The notes: generated by a model from the letters alone, not told the origin. Shown: positions 14,881-23,720, counted from the first letter of the stretch. The stretch: DNA of 47,862 nt from Bacteroidia bacterium (GCA_023151315.1 JAKLJE010000032.1:1-47862); one strand, 5' to 3'. A program made the numbers and translations.

Positions 14881-16137
14881 TTATTTCCGGTAAGATTCAA
14901 TTAATTCTACGAGTGAAACATTTTCGCGCAACTGAGGAAACTCCTCGAACATCTCTTCGTGCTTTTCAAAATCCTGATGTAAAGCACTGTGCAGATATTC
15001 CAACGCATCCTGCTTACGACCGGTATGCAAAAGATACGCGGCCATGCGGTACATCAACTCTGCATTGTGCGGATGATTTTTAATGCCTTCCATCAATGTT
15101 TCGATAGCCTTTTCTATCTGTTCCATTTCAAACTGAACTTTGGAAAGATCAAGCCAAATGGATGGATTCTCCGGCATTAATTGAGAAACGTGACGGTATG
15201 CATTTTCAGCTTCTTCATGGAATCCCAAGCGATGTTGAAAGTCACCGTAAGTGTACCAATATTCATGGTTTTCACCGTTCATATCCAGTGCTTTCTTCAC
15301 GTAGTGAATTCCTTCACTAACACGTCCTTGCGCTTCAAGTGCAACGCCGATTCCCAACCACGCGTCAGCATAATCCGGATCGAGGCGTGTTGCCTTATGA
15401 TAGTAGATTAATGCTGTGTCCCAATCGTTCTTACGCTCATAACATTCTCCGATGTAATAATGAGCATCAGCGCGCTGCGGATCAATGGCAAGTACTTCTG
15501 TGAAAGCACCAATTGCATCATCGGTTTCTCCAAGCATGAAGAATGTGGATGCTTTGTTGATCAGCGCAGGTACAAATTCCGGATTGATCGCCAAAGCATA
15601 ATCGTATGATTCAATCGCCTTCTCAAATAATCCGTTGCGTGTATACGCTACGCCGAGATTGAACCATGCATATTGGTTGTATGGCTTACGATCTGTAAAC
15701 TCTGTGAAAAATTTCACGCCGTCTTCCTGATCACCCGTCAATTCATAACAGTACGCCAATTCATTCAACGCCATGTCATGTTCCGGATTGATCTGCAAAC
15801 AATGCTTGAGTTGAGGAATTGCTTCTTCGTATTTCTCAAGATTGATCAGCTCATAACCTATGCAGAATGCCACTTCGTCGGAAGGAGCATCATAATCTTT
15901 CGCTTTTTCAAATGCGGAAATTGATTTTTCGTGCAGTCCCATCTGACTGTAAATACTGCCACGTGTCATGTGAATCTCCGCGTAATACGGCTCAATGCGC
16001 TCAGCCTCATTCAGCACTTCCAACGCAATCTGATTTTCGCCCATCTGAATGTGCACCTGAGCTTTTAAAACGATAAACAGTGGTGAGTATGGATATTGCT
16101 TACGCGCTAATGCCGTTACTTTCATCGAAAAACGCAA
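14881..16137 (-). CDS. TPR repeat protein, N-terminally truncated by a frame disruption
   Basis: 418 residues of about ten consecutive tetratricopeptide repeats (for example YAEIHMTRGSIYSQMGLHEKSISAFEKAK and NEHDMALNELAYCYELTGDQEDGVKFF-type units with the usual A/G-Y-P spacing). No signal peptide; a cytoplasmic protein-interaction scaffold is likely, partner unknown. The reading frame here opens with TTG at 16137 or ATG at 16125, but no promoter geometry supports either. The conserved family N-terminus is encoded just upstream in another frame from ATG 16207 (see separate entry), so the gene seems to have suffered a small out-of-frame deletion. If real in the genome, the protein is translated from a weak internal start or not made. 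Confidence 0.85.
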   Translation of the reverse strand: MRFSMKVTALARKQYPYSPLFIVLKAQVHIQMGENQIALEVLNEAERIEPYYAEIHMTRGSIYSQMGLHEKSISAFEKAKDYDAPSDEVAFCIGYELINLEKYEEAIPQLKHCLQINPEHDMALNELAYCYELTGDQEDGVKFFTEFTDRKPYNQYAWFNLGVAYTRNGLFEKAIESYDYALAINPEFVPALINKASTFFMLGETDDAIGAFTEVLAIDPQRADAHYYIGECYERKNDWDTALIYYHKATRLDPDYADAWLGIGVALEAQGRVSEGIHYVKKALDMNGENHEYWYTYGDFQHRLGFHEEAENAYRHVSQLMPENPSIWLDLSKVQFEMEQIEKAIETLMEGIKNHPHNAELMYRMAAYLLHTGRKQDALEYLHSALHQDFEKHEEMFEEFPQLRENVSLVELIESYRK

Positions 16138-16207
16138 AAGCCTGATTCTTAACCATCTGCTCGAATTCCTCCGCTATCTTCTGAATTGACTTATCCTCGT
16201 TACTCAT
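16100..16207 (-). pseudogene. Out-of-frame N-terminal fragment of the TPR gene
   Basis: A 35-codon frame, MSNEDKSIQKIAEEFEQM then VKNQAFAFFDE, starting 21 nt after a perfect -7 element and running into a TAA at 16100. The EFEQMVKN and FFDE words resemble the start of Bacteroidota TPR proteins whose repeats would continue with the neighbouring frame. The two frames meet at a single GATGAA word (16123-16128 region): FFDE is read as TTC GAT GAA in this frame, and MKVTALARK as ATG AAA in the other. Loss of a segment between two GATGAA copies would explain it. A sequencing or assembly error is the alternative. Confidence 0.65.
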
Positions 16208-16228
16208 ACCTGAATAATGCTGTTAAAA

Positions 16229-16236
16229 CAAAGGTA
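16229..16236 (-). promoter_or_regulatory. -7 element (TACCTTTG) of the TPR gene
   Basis: Perfect TAnnTTTG on the minus strand, 21 nt before ATG 16207; this supports 16207 as the original start of the TPR gene. Confidence 0.55.
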
Positions 16237-16358
16237 TATTCTCAACGCCCTTTTCAAAGTTTTATACTGCTAAAACCGTGCAAAGTTATGAGCAAAACGA
16301 CAAATTGTCCTGTTAGTATGTTTCCTCCCCTCGTTTTCGCGTCCATAAGTCATGAATG

Positions 16359-16366
16359 TATCTTTG
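16359..16366 (+). promoter_or_regulatory. -7 element (TATCTTTG) of the phosphoglucosamine mutase gene
   Basis: Perfect TAnnTTTG. It overlaps the codons that would follow an upstream ATG at 16352, so translation must start downstream, at GTG 16391, giving a leader of about 20 nt. Confidence 0.6.
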
Positions 16367-16390
16367 CAATCCTCAAATCAAGACAAAACT

Positions 16391-17791
16391 GTGACACTGA
16401 TTAAATCAATTTCGGGAATACGTGGAACTATCGGCGGTAAACCGGGCGAAGGACTGAGTCCTGTGGATGTTGTGAAGTTTACTGCTGCTTTTGGTACGTG
16501 GTTAATCCGCCAAACGGATGGTAAATCGAAAGTAACCGTTGTTGTGGGTCGTGACGCGCGCATGTCAGGCGAGATGGTGAATCACCTCGTAGCCGGAACG
16601 TTATGCGGACTTGGAATTGACGTTATTGACGGTGGACTTTCCACAACTCCTACAATTGAAATGGCTGTTGTTTCGGAAAAAGCGAACGGAGGAATTATCC
16701 TGACTGCAAGTCACAATCCGAAACAATGGAATGCTTTGAAGCTTCTCAACGGTAAAGGAGAATTCATTTCCGGTAAAGACGGAGAAGAAGTGCTTTCCAT
16801 TGCAGAGAAAGATGATTTTTCATTTGCTGATGTCAACAAACTCGGCGCAGTGAAGAAGAATGATAAACTGATTGATCAGCATATAGCCTCAATTCTTGCA
16901 TTGCCATTGGTGGATGTTGCCGCTATTAAGAAGGCGGGTTTCAAAGTTGTTGTCGACGCGGTGAATTCCACCGGAGGAATAGCAGTTCCTCAATTGTTGC
17001 GCGCTTTAGGTGTTGATCAGATTGTAGAATTGTATTGCGAGCCTACGGGTGATTTCGCGCACAATCCGGAACCGCTACCTGAGAATCTGCGTGACATTTC
17101 CAAAGCTGTGACGAAGAATAAAGCGAATCTCGGAATCGTAGTGGATCCGGATGTGGATCGTCTGGCTCTGGTTTGTGAAGACGGAGAAATGTTCGGTGAA
17201 GAGTACACTTTGGTTGCCGTTGCCGATTACATCCTGAAGAGCAAAGTCGGAAATACCGTGTCCAATCTTTCTTCAACACGCGCATTGCGTGATGTAACTG
17301 AAAAAGCGGGCGGACAATATTTCGCATCTGCTGTAGGTGAAGTCAACGTAGTTGAGGTAATGAAGGCTCAGAATGCAGTAATCGGGGGAGAAGGTAACGG
17401 AGGAATTATTTATCCTGAATTGCATTACGGTCGCGATGCTCTTGTTGGCATTGCACTTTTCCTTTCCCATCTGGCGAAATTCGGTAAGACCGTTTCTATG
17501 TTGCGAGCTACATACCCTGATTATCATATCTCTAAAAACAAGATTGAACTGACTCAGGGAATCAATGTAGATGAGATTCTTTCCGGAATTCAGGAGAAAT
17601 ACCGCAAGCAACCGATAAATACGATTGACGGAGTGAAAATCGAATTCGACAAAGAGTGGGTTCACTTGCGTCGTTCGAATACTGAGCCGATTATTCGCAT
17701 TTATTCGGAAAGCGAATCGGAAACAACCGCTGAAAATCTGGCGAAAAAGATCATTCTCGACATCAAGGACCTTATTAAAGTGAAGCAATAG
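16391..17791 (+). CDS. glmM: Phosphoglucosamine mutase (alpha-D-phosphohexomutase family)
   Basis: 466 residues from GTG 16391. Converts glucosamine-6-phosphate to glucosamine-1-phosphate for peptidoglycan and LPS precursors. Visible: N-terminal SISGIRGTIGG, the phosphoserine loop TASHNP (Ser107), metal-binding DPDVDR (252-257), the sugar loop GGEGNGGII, and the phosphate-binding RRSNTEPIIRIYSES. The GTG start is chosen because MTLIKSISGIRGTIGG is how relatives begin and because a perfect -7 element lies upstream at 16359-16366; an in-frame ATG at 16352 lies before that element. Substrate could include mannose or glucose phosphates in this family. Followed by a cysteine desulfurase gene 124 nt downstream. 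Confidence 0.9.
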   Translation: MTLIKSISGIRGTIGGKPGEGLSPVDVVKFTAAFGTWLIRQTDGKSKVTVVVGRDARMSGEMVNHLVAGTLCGLGIDVIDGGLSTTPTIEMAVVSEKANGGIILTASHNPKQWNALKLLNGKGEFISGKDGEEVLSIAEKDDFSFADVNKLGAVKKNDKLIDQHIASILALPLVDVAAIKKAGFKVVVDAVNSTGGIAVPQLLRALGVDQIVELYCEPTGDFAHNPEPLPENLRDISKAVTKNKANLGIVVDPDVDRLALVCEDGEMFGEEYTLVAVADYILKSKVGNTVSNLSSTRALRDVTEKAGGQYFASAVGEVNVVEVMKAQNAVIGGEGNGGIIYPELHYGRDALVGIALFLSHLAKFGKTVSMLRATYPDYHISKNKIELTQGINVDEILSGIQEKYRKQPINTIDGVKIEFDKEWVHLRRSNTEPIIRIYSESESETTAENLAKKIILDIKDLIKVKQ

Positions 17792-17915
17792 CGAATAGAG
17801 AAGAAGCTCCGGATTCCCCGGTTTCAGGAATAATATCCGGCAAGAACCGGTCAAAATCCGCCCGTTTCCGCCCCTTCAAATATTCGTAACTTGCGCCAAA
17901 TTTCAGAGGCGAAAC

Positions 17916-19055
17916 ATGAAAGTTTACTTCGATAACGCAGCAACCACTCCGATGGATAAGGAGGTGGTGGAGGCTATGCTTCCGGTGATGACCGAACATT
18001 TCGGGAATCCATCTTCAATTCATGCCTGGGGACGTCAGACCCGCGCTATGATCGAACAGGCGCGCAAAACTGTTGCTCGTTTGATGAATTGTTCTCCTTC
18101 TGAGATTTTCTTCACTTCCGGTGGAACTGAAGCTGATAACATGGCAATCCGTTGCACTATTGAAGGAATGCAACTGAAACATGCCATTTCGTCTCCGTTG
18201 GAGCACCATGCCGTTTTGCACACGCTTGAAACTCTTGCGGATAAAGGTCTCATCAAACTCAGTTTGGTAAAACTGACAGAGAATGGTAAAATCGATCTTG
18301 ATGATCTGGAGAATCTCCTGAAGAACAACGATCGCTCCTTTGTTTCTCTGATGCACGCCAATAACGAAATCGGGAACTTATTGCCGATCAAGAAAGTGGC
18401 GGAAATGTGTAAGAAATATAATGCGATTTTCCACTCGGATACTGTTCAAACGGTTGGTCATTACAACATCGATCTGAAGGATATTCCGGTTCATTTTATC
18501 AACGGTGCTGCACATAAGTTCCACGGTCCTAAAGGAATCGGTTTCATTTATGTGAACAGCGAAATTCATGTGGCTCCGCTGATTTTCGGTGGTGCACAGG
18601 AACGCAATATGCGTGGTGGTACAGAGAATGTTTACGGTATCATCGGCTTGGCGAAAGCGATGGAGATTGCGTATAATGATCTGAAGAAGCATCAGGATTA
18701 CATTCAGGGACTGAAATCATATATGATTCAGAAGCTGAAAGCTAATCTTCCCGGCGTTTCCTTCAATGGTGATGCAGAAGGAGATTCTCTTTACACGGTT
18801 CTCAACGTTTGTTTGCCGGAAACTGACAATGCAGAAATGTTGGTGTTCAACCTGGACATTAACGGTATTGCAGCTTCTGCAGGAAGTGCTTGTTCATCCG
18901 GAAGCAACGTAGGTTCACATGTACTTCGCGCTATCGGAACGGATATGTCGCGCCCGTCTGTACGTTTCTCATTCAGCAAGTACAATACGAAAGAGGAAAT
19001 TGATTACGCAGTAGCGAAGCTGAAAGAAATGTTTCCGGTGCCTGTAAAAGGATAA
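17916..19055 (+). CDS. Cysteine desulfurase, IscS/NifS class
   Basis: 379 residues, a PLP enzyme that moves sulfur from cysteine onto its own Cys for Fe-S clusters, thiamine or tRNA thiolation. Motifs: VYFDNAATTPMD at the N-terminus, SGGTEADN (68-75), NNEIGN (149-154), the PLP lysine in GAAHKFHGPKG (Lys201), and the long active-site loop SAGSACSSGSNVGSHVL with Cys326, which marks the IscS/NifS class rather than SufS. Start at ATG 17916 with a TAACTTG-type element about 22 nt upstream. No iscU or iscA neighbour is present. It ends just before a strong terminator. Confidence 0.93.
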   Translation: MKVYFDNAATTPMDKEVVEAMLPVMTEHFGNPSSIHAWGRQTRAMIEQARKTVARLMNCSPSEIFFTSGGTEADNMAIRCTIEGMQLKHAISSPLEHHAVLHTLETLADKGLIKLSLVKLTENGKIDLDDLENLLKNNDRSFVSLMHANNEIGNLLPIKKVAEMCKKYNAIFHSDTVQTVGHYNIDLKDIPVHFINGAAHKFHGPKGIGFIYVNSEIHVAPLIFGGAQERNMRGGTENVYGIIGLAKAMEIAYNDLKKHQDYIQGLKSYMIQKLKANLPGVSFNGDAEGDSLYTVLNVCLPETDNAEMLVFNLDINGIAASAGSACSSGSNVGSHVLRAIGTDMSRPSVRFSFSKYNTKEEIDYAVAKLKEMFPVPVKG

Positions 19056-19075
19056 ACCTCAGCTGATATCAAATG

Positions 19076-19110
19076 AAAAGCGTCCCCGAATTTTGAGGAC
19101 GCTTTTTTTT
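19076..19110. terminator. Rho-independent terminator after the cysteine desulfurase gene
   Basis: Arms AAAAGCGTCC/GGACGCTTTT (19076-19085 and 19097-19106) around an 11-nt loop, followed by a T run to 19110. It also suits the convergent gene ending at 19127, as the upstream side is A-rich. Confidence 0.88.
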
Positions 19111-19126
19111 ATGTCTTTAACCTGTG

Positions 19127-19756
19127 TTACTGCGATATCAATTTCAGCACCGAAGTATTGCCAGATTCATCACGGAATACAGCTGTGAACATCTGTGCAG
19201 TTTCAGCACTGAAAGGAACACGTTGTCCTGCATTAACCTGAGCGTTGTAAAACGATTGTCCCAGCGCATTGTAAACATGTAGTGTTCCGTTGGCATGAAT
19301 CATGAATTCATTGTTAGTGAATTGCACCGGTAAATCAGTTTCGGACTCCTCAATGTCTGTTGAGAGTACATTCACCACCTGCTGATTCGCATCACGTACC
19401 CAATCACATTGTGTATTAAAGGTGGCGTTCTGTACAATCTGCCATGATACCACGTGTATTCCGGCAGGGCCTTGAAAAAGAAATACGGAATCATGATCCA
19501 TTGTAACAACGGTAATCATTCCAACAGTATAACACAATGTAGCAGCGTGATTCAGTCCCGCATTGTTAACAGTTGGAACTCCGTTCAGAGAACATCCCCA
19601 AGGAGAATTCCAATACACGTGTAGGAACACTGAATCTGCAGGTGTTGGATTTGCAGGACGAACGCGGACGCTGTCCACATTCATGTAGTTCATGGTTTGC
19701 GCACCAACGAACGTGGTGACGAATACCAATGCAAAGAGCAGGTAGATTTTTTTCAT
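19127..19756 (-). CDS. T9SS-dependent secreted protein, function unknown
   Basis: 209 residues. A signal peptide (MKKIYLLFALVFVTTFVGAQ) is followed by about 110 residues of unrecognised, probably beta-rich domain with three cysteines, then a C-terminal sorting domain of the T9SS type (about 150-209: FMIHANGTLHVYNALGQSFYN and a final VLKLISQ strand). T9SS exports such proteins across the outer membrane, usually with removal of this domain. A near-consensus TAACTTTA element (19777-19784) lies 20 nt upstream. Gene is alone between two terminator/operon boundaries. Confidence 0.82.
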   Translation of the reverse strand: MKKIYLLFALVFVTTFVGAQTMNYMNVDSVRVRPANPTPADSVFLHVYWNSPWGCSLNGVPTVNNAGLNHAATLCYTVGMITVVTMDHDSVFLFQGPAGIHVVSWQIVQNATFNTQCDWVRDANQQVVNVLSTDIEESETDLPVQFTNNEFMIHANGTLHVYNALGQSFYNAQVNAGQRVPFSAETAQMFTAVFRDESGNTSVLKLISQ

Positions 19757-19808
19757 GGGTTTTGAGTTTGCTGATATAAAGTTAACCCATTACAAAAGCG
19801 GAAGCAAA

Positions 19809-20393
19809 TTACTTGAGCTTCAGTTTTGAGAGTAAGTCGGGGCGCAGAATTTCAAGAACTTCTCCCGGCTGCAAATGTCCGATGGAGAGATTCTCAATGT
19901 GTGTTCTCACCAATCGCAAAGTCGGAAAGCCTACGGCAGCAGTCATGTGACGCACCTGACGGTTTTTTCCTTCCTGCAAGGTCAGTTGAATCCAAGATGT
20001 GGGAATGTTCTTCCGAAAACGTACAGGCGGATTACGCGGAGGCAATGCCGGTTCTTCAATCATTACGGCTTTGGCAGGAAGCGTTTTGTATTCTTCGCCA
20101 TTCACTTTGATGGTCACACCTTGCGCCAACTTGCGAACTGCTTCTTCGGTAATCTGTCCGTCAACCTGAACGAGATAGGTACGGTTGTGTTTGTATTTCG
20201 GATCAAGCAGCTTGTGGTTGATCGATTTATCGTTGGTGATAAGCAGAAGACCTTCGCTGTCGGAATCCAATCTTCCGACCGGATAACAATCTTCCGGAAG
20301 TGAAACCAGACTTCCCAAACCTTGTTTGGAACCTTCACCGGTAAACTGACTGAGTACGTTGAAGGGTTTGTAGATGATGTAGTAACTGAACAT
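19809..20393 (-). CDS. rRNA pseudouridine synthase, RluE/RsuA family
   Basis: 194 residues without an N-terminal S4 domain, so closer to RluE (23S rRNA U2457) than to RsuA or RluB. The family signature GRLDSDSEGLLLITND carries the catalytic Asp43, preceded by YYIIYKPFNVLSQFT; the basic KNRQVRHMTAAVGFPTLRLVR stretch near the C-terminus contacts RNA. The start at 20393 has a perfect -7 element whose TA is 13 nt upstream. It stands alone and faces a repeat-filled gap. Confidence 0.9.
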   Translation of the reverse strand: MFSYYIIYKPFNVLSQFTGEGSKQGLGSLVSLPEDCYPVGRLDSDSEGLLLITNDKSINHKLLDPKYKHNRTYLVQVDGQITEEAVRKLAQGVTIKVNGEEYKTLPAKAVMIEEPALPPRNPPVRFRKNIPTSWIQLTLQEGKNRQVRHMTAAVGFPTLRLVRTHIENLSIGHLQPGEVLEILRPDLLSKLKLK

Positions 20394-20398
20394 TGTTG

Positions 20399-20406
20399 CA
20401 AAGGTA
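20399..20406 (-). promoter_or_regulatory. -7 element (TACCTTTG) of the pseudouridine synthase gene
   Basis: Perfect TAnnTTTG on the minus strand, with its TA 13 nt before the ATG at 20393, one more than the usual 12. Confidence 0.55.
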
Positions 20407-20540
20407 GTTTGTAAACAGATGCCGCTGACGTAGTGGAGGAAATGATGTCATGCTCAAATGATGCTATGCGCAAATTATTCAGTACATCAAATTCGTGGGT
20501 CGGTTTCTACTTCGGAAGTCAGGAAGCGCGGCCTCTCAAT

Positions 20541-20927
20541 CTGAGCCATCAGCGCAATCTGTGGCGCAATTTATTTGCCTCAGATACCGCAGAGAAACGC
20601 AGATGATATTCACACTTTAATAATCTGCGTAATCAGCGAAGAAGGTGAGTTTAACTTCTTAACGCAGATTTCGCAGATTCCGTACGTCTAAGGTAATTAC
20701 CCTAAACTCGCCTGAGCCATAAGCGTAATCTGTGCCGGAATTTATTTGCCTCAGATACCGCAGAGAAACACAGATGATATTCACGCCTTAATAATCTGCG
20801 TAATCAGCGAAGAATATGAGTTTAACTTCCTGACGCAGATTTCGCACATTCCGATCGTCTGCAGTATTTAGCTGAAACTCATCTGAGCAATCAGCGCAAT
20901 CTGTGGCGCAAGCTATTTACCTCAGAA
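20541..20927. repeat. 171-bp tandem repeat, 2.3 copies
   Basis: Units begin with CTGAG at 20541, 20712 and 20883, exactly 171 bp apart; the third stops after about 45 bp. Units 1 and 2 share long identical stretches (for example TTTATTTGCCTCAGATACCG and TAATAATCTGCGTAATCAGC). Each unit contains several internal variants of the word CGCAGATT/AATCTGCG in both orientations, so it can also fold on itself. No open frame runs through it. Confidence 0.85.
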
Positions 20928-21089
20928 TCTTCAATCCGACACTTTTCCGGACTTAACAGCGGATGTATCGACATTCAATATGGCATTGGTCGGCTGCAAA
21001 ATTGAGCTCGTCGTTCTATGAACGTATTCTGCTTTTGCGTGCTGCATTATCAATTCTAATCGTGTATATTGATAGTCCAAAACACACAC
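20928..21089. other. Gap between the tandem repeat and the propeller gene
   Basis: Apart from the 171-bp repeat, the 696-bp gap holds no gene. A TATATTG element (21065-21071) lies 18 nt before the ATG at 21090 and may be the promoter of the propeller gene; it is one T short of consensus. Confidence 0.4.
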
Positions 21090-22793
21090 ATGAAGAACAC
21101 TTTTACTAAACTCATCAGTGCTGCATTTCTCACTTCAGCTGTTTCAGGAGTTCAGCTTCTGAACGCGCAGGCAGTAACATACAACTGGGTTTCTCAATCC
21201 GGTGGTACTACATACGATTACGCCACTTCCGCGTTTCCTGATCCTTCAGGAAATTTGTACGTAACAGGAATGTTTCGCGGCACTTCCGATTTCGATCCCG
21301 GCTCCGGAACTTCAAATCTGACAAGCGCAGGTGCAGAAGATATTTTCGTTGCTAAATACGATGCAACCGGTGCTTACCAATGGGCAGTGCGCATCGGTGG
21401 TGCCAATTCCGATATCGGAAAGTGTGTTTATCACTACTACGGAGGCGCAGTGTTTGTATGCGGAACATTTGAAGGGACAGTTGACTTCGATCCGGGTTCA
21501 GGAACTTCGAATCTGACATCGCAAACTGCAGCATCTGCTTTCATTCTTAAACTCGATCCATCCGGAAATTTCGTGTGGGCGAAAACCATCGGAAGCAACA
21601 TGGGAACCAATCTCGAATCGTTCTATGTTGATTTTAACGGACAGGTTTTACTGACAGGAGATTATACCGGAACCGTAGATCTTGATCCGGGTGCGGGTAC
21701 AGTCAATGCAATCACAACGGGTCAGACAGACGTGTTCCTCGTACAACTTGATGCGAACGGCAACTATGTTTGGGGAAAAACTTTCGGAGGATCTTCATTT
21801 GATCACTGCGCGGATGTTGCAGTAAACGGTTCAGGTGAAATTATTCTCACAGGATATTTCGCTGGAACATGCGACTTCGAACCGGGCAACGGAAGCACTA
21901 CACTTACTGCTTCTTCAACTGATTTCTATGTGGCGGTTTATACTTCCACAGGCACTTTAACATGGGTTAAAGGAATTGGTGGAAGCGGAGCTGAATCCGG
22001 AAACTCAGTTGTTGTAACCGGAACTGACATTGCTGTAACGGGTTCATTCGAAAGCTCAGTAGATTTCGATCCGGGCAGTGGTTCAACAGTGCTTACTGCT
22101 GCAACAGGAATCAGTGATGCGTTTGTCATGACATTATCCAGTACAGGTAACTTCGGATGGGCTGCGGAACTTGGCGGTTCTTCCGTTGATGCGGGTCAAT
22201 CTATTGCACGCGATATCGCAGGGAATCTGTTCATCACAGGACGTTTTTCCGGAACAGCGGACTTTGATCCGGGCGCTGGTACCGCGAACCTTGTGAGTGC
22301 AGGTAATTACGACATTTTCATGCTGAAGCTTACGGCTGCAGGAACACATGTCTGGTCGGGCAGAGTAGGAGGAACTTCGGGAGATGTTGGCAACTGCATT
22401 GTTGTTGATGGAAATGACAACGTTTATCTCGCCGGATACTTTGCAGGTACTTGTGATTTCGATCCGCAAGGTGGAACTGCAAATCTTACAACAGCCGGAC
22501 AGGATGATATTTTCTTCGGACGTTACAATCAATCAGGCGTCGGAATTGCTGAGACCTCAGCTTTGAAAATGAATATGTATCCGAATCCCTGTGTCGAATC
22601 AATTCAGGTTGCTATGAATTCCAATGGTGCAACTGTATTTAATGTTTACAATGCAGGCGGACAATTGGTACTCACAAATTATTCATCAACCTCAACGGCT
22701 GTGATCAACGTGTCAGAACTTGAATCAGGATTCTATATTCTTGAGTCAGTTCAGGGCAGCAATATCATCCGTTCGCAGTTTGTAAAACAATAA
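21090..22793 (+). CDS. Secreted seven-repeat beta-propeller protein with T9SS sorting domain
   Basis: 567 residues from ATG 21090 (a TTG at 21069 is rejected because it lies before the signal peptide). Signal peptide MKNTFTKLISAAFLTSAV... ends near LLNAQ. Seven units of about 63-65 residues follow, each starting with [VACS]-D-[FL]-[DE]-P-G/Q-x-G and continuing with a DIFV-K-D-G-Y-W pattern; seven units suggest a seven-bladed propeller of the SBBP type. The repeated D-x-D-P-G words could bind calcium. The C-terminus (about 495-567, MNMYPNPC through IIRSQFVKQ) is a type A T9SS sorting domain. Probable extracellular or surface protein; ligand unknown. Ends before a bidirectional terminator. Confidence 0.88.
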   Translation: MKNTFTKLISAAFLTSAVSGVQLLNAQAVTYNWVSQSGGTTYDYATSAFPDPSGNLYVTGMFRGTSDFDPGSGTSNLTSAGAEDIFVAKYDATGAYQWAVRIGGANSDIGKCVYHYYGGAVFVCGTFEGTVDFDPGSGTSNLTSQTAASAFILKLDPSGNFVWAKTIGSNMGTNLESFYVDFNGQVLLTGDYTGTVDLDPGAGTVNAITTGQTDVFLVQLDANGNYVWGKTFGGSSFDHCADVAVNGSGEIILTGYFAGTCDFEPGNGSTTLTASSTDFYVAVYTSTGTLTWVKGIGGSGAESGNSVVVTGTDIAVTGSFESSVDFDPGSGSTVLTAATGISDAFVMTLSSTGNFGWAAELGGSSVDAGQSIARDIAGNLFITGRFSGTADFDPGAGTANLVSAGNYDIFMLKLTAAGTHVWSGRVGGTSGDVGNCIVVDGNDNVYLAGYFAGTCDFDPQGGTANLTTAGQDDIFFGRYNQSGVGIAETSALKMNMYPNPCVESIQVAMNSNGATVFNVYNAGGQLVLTNYSSTSTAVINVSELESGFYILESVQGSNIIRSQFVKQ

Positions 22794-22808
22794 GTGTGTC
22801 ATAAATAA

Positions 22809-22841
22809 AAAAGCGGAGCTTCATTACGAGGCTCCGCTTTT
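22809..22841. terminator. Bidirectional Rho-independent terminator
   Basis: Perfect arms AAAAGCGGAGC/GCTCCGCTTTT with an 11-nt loop between two convergent genes; A-rich on the left and T-rich on the right, so it can end transcripts in both directions. Confidence 0.88.
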
Positions 22842-22859
22842 CTTATCTCTGAAATACCG

Positions 22860-23696
22860 CTATTTCAGAATCACTTTCTCTGCAATTACTTTGTCTCCTG
22901 AATTCACTTCAACAACGAAAGTTCCTTTCCCTTTATCTGCAAGATTGATTTCCCGCTTCACACGCTGAGGCTGATCCATTGTGATTCTTTCGGTGTATAC
23001 GGTCTTTCCGTTGGCATCACGCACGCTTAATACAGTCTTCTGTTTAGCCTGCACATCAAACTCCACATTAATTATTGCATCACTTGGATTTGGATAAACC
23101 ACAAGACCGCGTTGCATTTCCGGTTTTGTTCCCGGTGCTTTTAGCGGAACCGGAGGCGCAGGTGGTGCCGGCGGAAGAATGATTGTTTCCTTCTTCACAA
23201 CTACTTTGTGTTTTTCTCCGTTGATAACCGTATCGCGCTCCTGAATGTCAACGGTAACCTGTGATCCTTTCGGATGCGGGCCTGGCGGCATTGGAGGTGC
23301 AGGATGACTTCCATCTCCGGGGCCGTTACGCATGATCATCACACGTTGCGGAGGATGTGTACCCGGAGGCGGTGGTGGCATCATCGAATCGTTCATGATA
23401 ACGATTACATTACGTTCTCCTTCTGCAGATGAATCGCCTTCAAGTACAATCACGTGTTCCATCGTCATCGGACCTGCGCCCGGTGGCGGCGGTGGAGGAG
23501 GAGCTTGATATCCGTTTTGCTCCATCCAAAGGAAGAGCGATTGTTGCTGTGCAACCGGAACAATGGTGTCCAGCGTGCGTTCATTACCATTCTGATTTTC
23601 GTGAATCACGATGTGAATGGAGTCGGGCTGATTCTGTGCAAACGCAAGTGCACTTAAGCTCAGCGCTGCGATAGTCATTATGGATTTGGTTTTCAT
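22860..23696 (-). CDS. Proline-rich secreted protein with T9SS sorting domain
   Basis: 278 residues from ATG 23696. Signal peptide MKTKSIMTIAALSLSALAFAQ; then short beta-like segments (DSIHIVIHENQ, EHVIVLEG, NVIVIMNDS, QRVMIMRN, KHKVVVKKETII) separated by proline runs (PPPPPPPG, MMPPPPPGTHPP, PAPPMPPGPHP, PPAPPAPP); then a T9SS sorting domain (about 205-278, GLVVYPNPSDAIINVEF through VIAEKVILK). I do not recognise the family. An in-frame ATG at 23723 is excluded because it lies inside the -7 element (23721-23728). It is divergent from a sensor kinase whose periplasmic part has similar proline-rich and QIVIEHNQ-like words, so a functional link is likely. Confidence 0.8.
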   Translation of the reverse strand: MKTKSIMTIAALSLSALAFAQNQPDSIHIVIHENQNGNERTLDTIVPVAQQQSLFLWMEQNGYQAPPPPPPPGAGPMTMEHVIVLEGDSSAEGERNVIVIMNDSMMPPPPPGTHPPQRVMIMRNGPGDGSHPAPPMPPGPHPKGSQVTVDIQERDTVINGEKHKVVVKKETIILPPAPPAPPVPLKAPGTKPEMQRGLVVYPNPSDAIINVEFDVQAKQKTVLSVRDANGKTVYTERITMDQPQRVKREINLADKGKGTFVVEVNSGDKVIAEKVILK

Positions 23697-23720
23697 AGTC
23701 GTTCTGTTTTGATTCTGATG

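Noticed and set aside
20541-20927. CRISPR array or rRNA/tRNA fragment
   Set aside because: Tandem units of 171 bp without spacers; no tRNA cloverleaf or conserved rRNA block could be traced.
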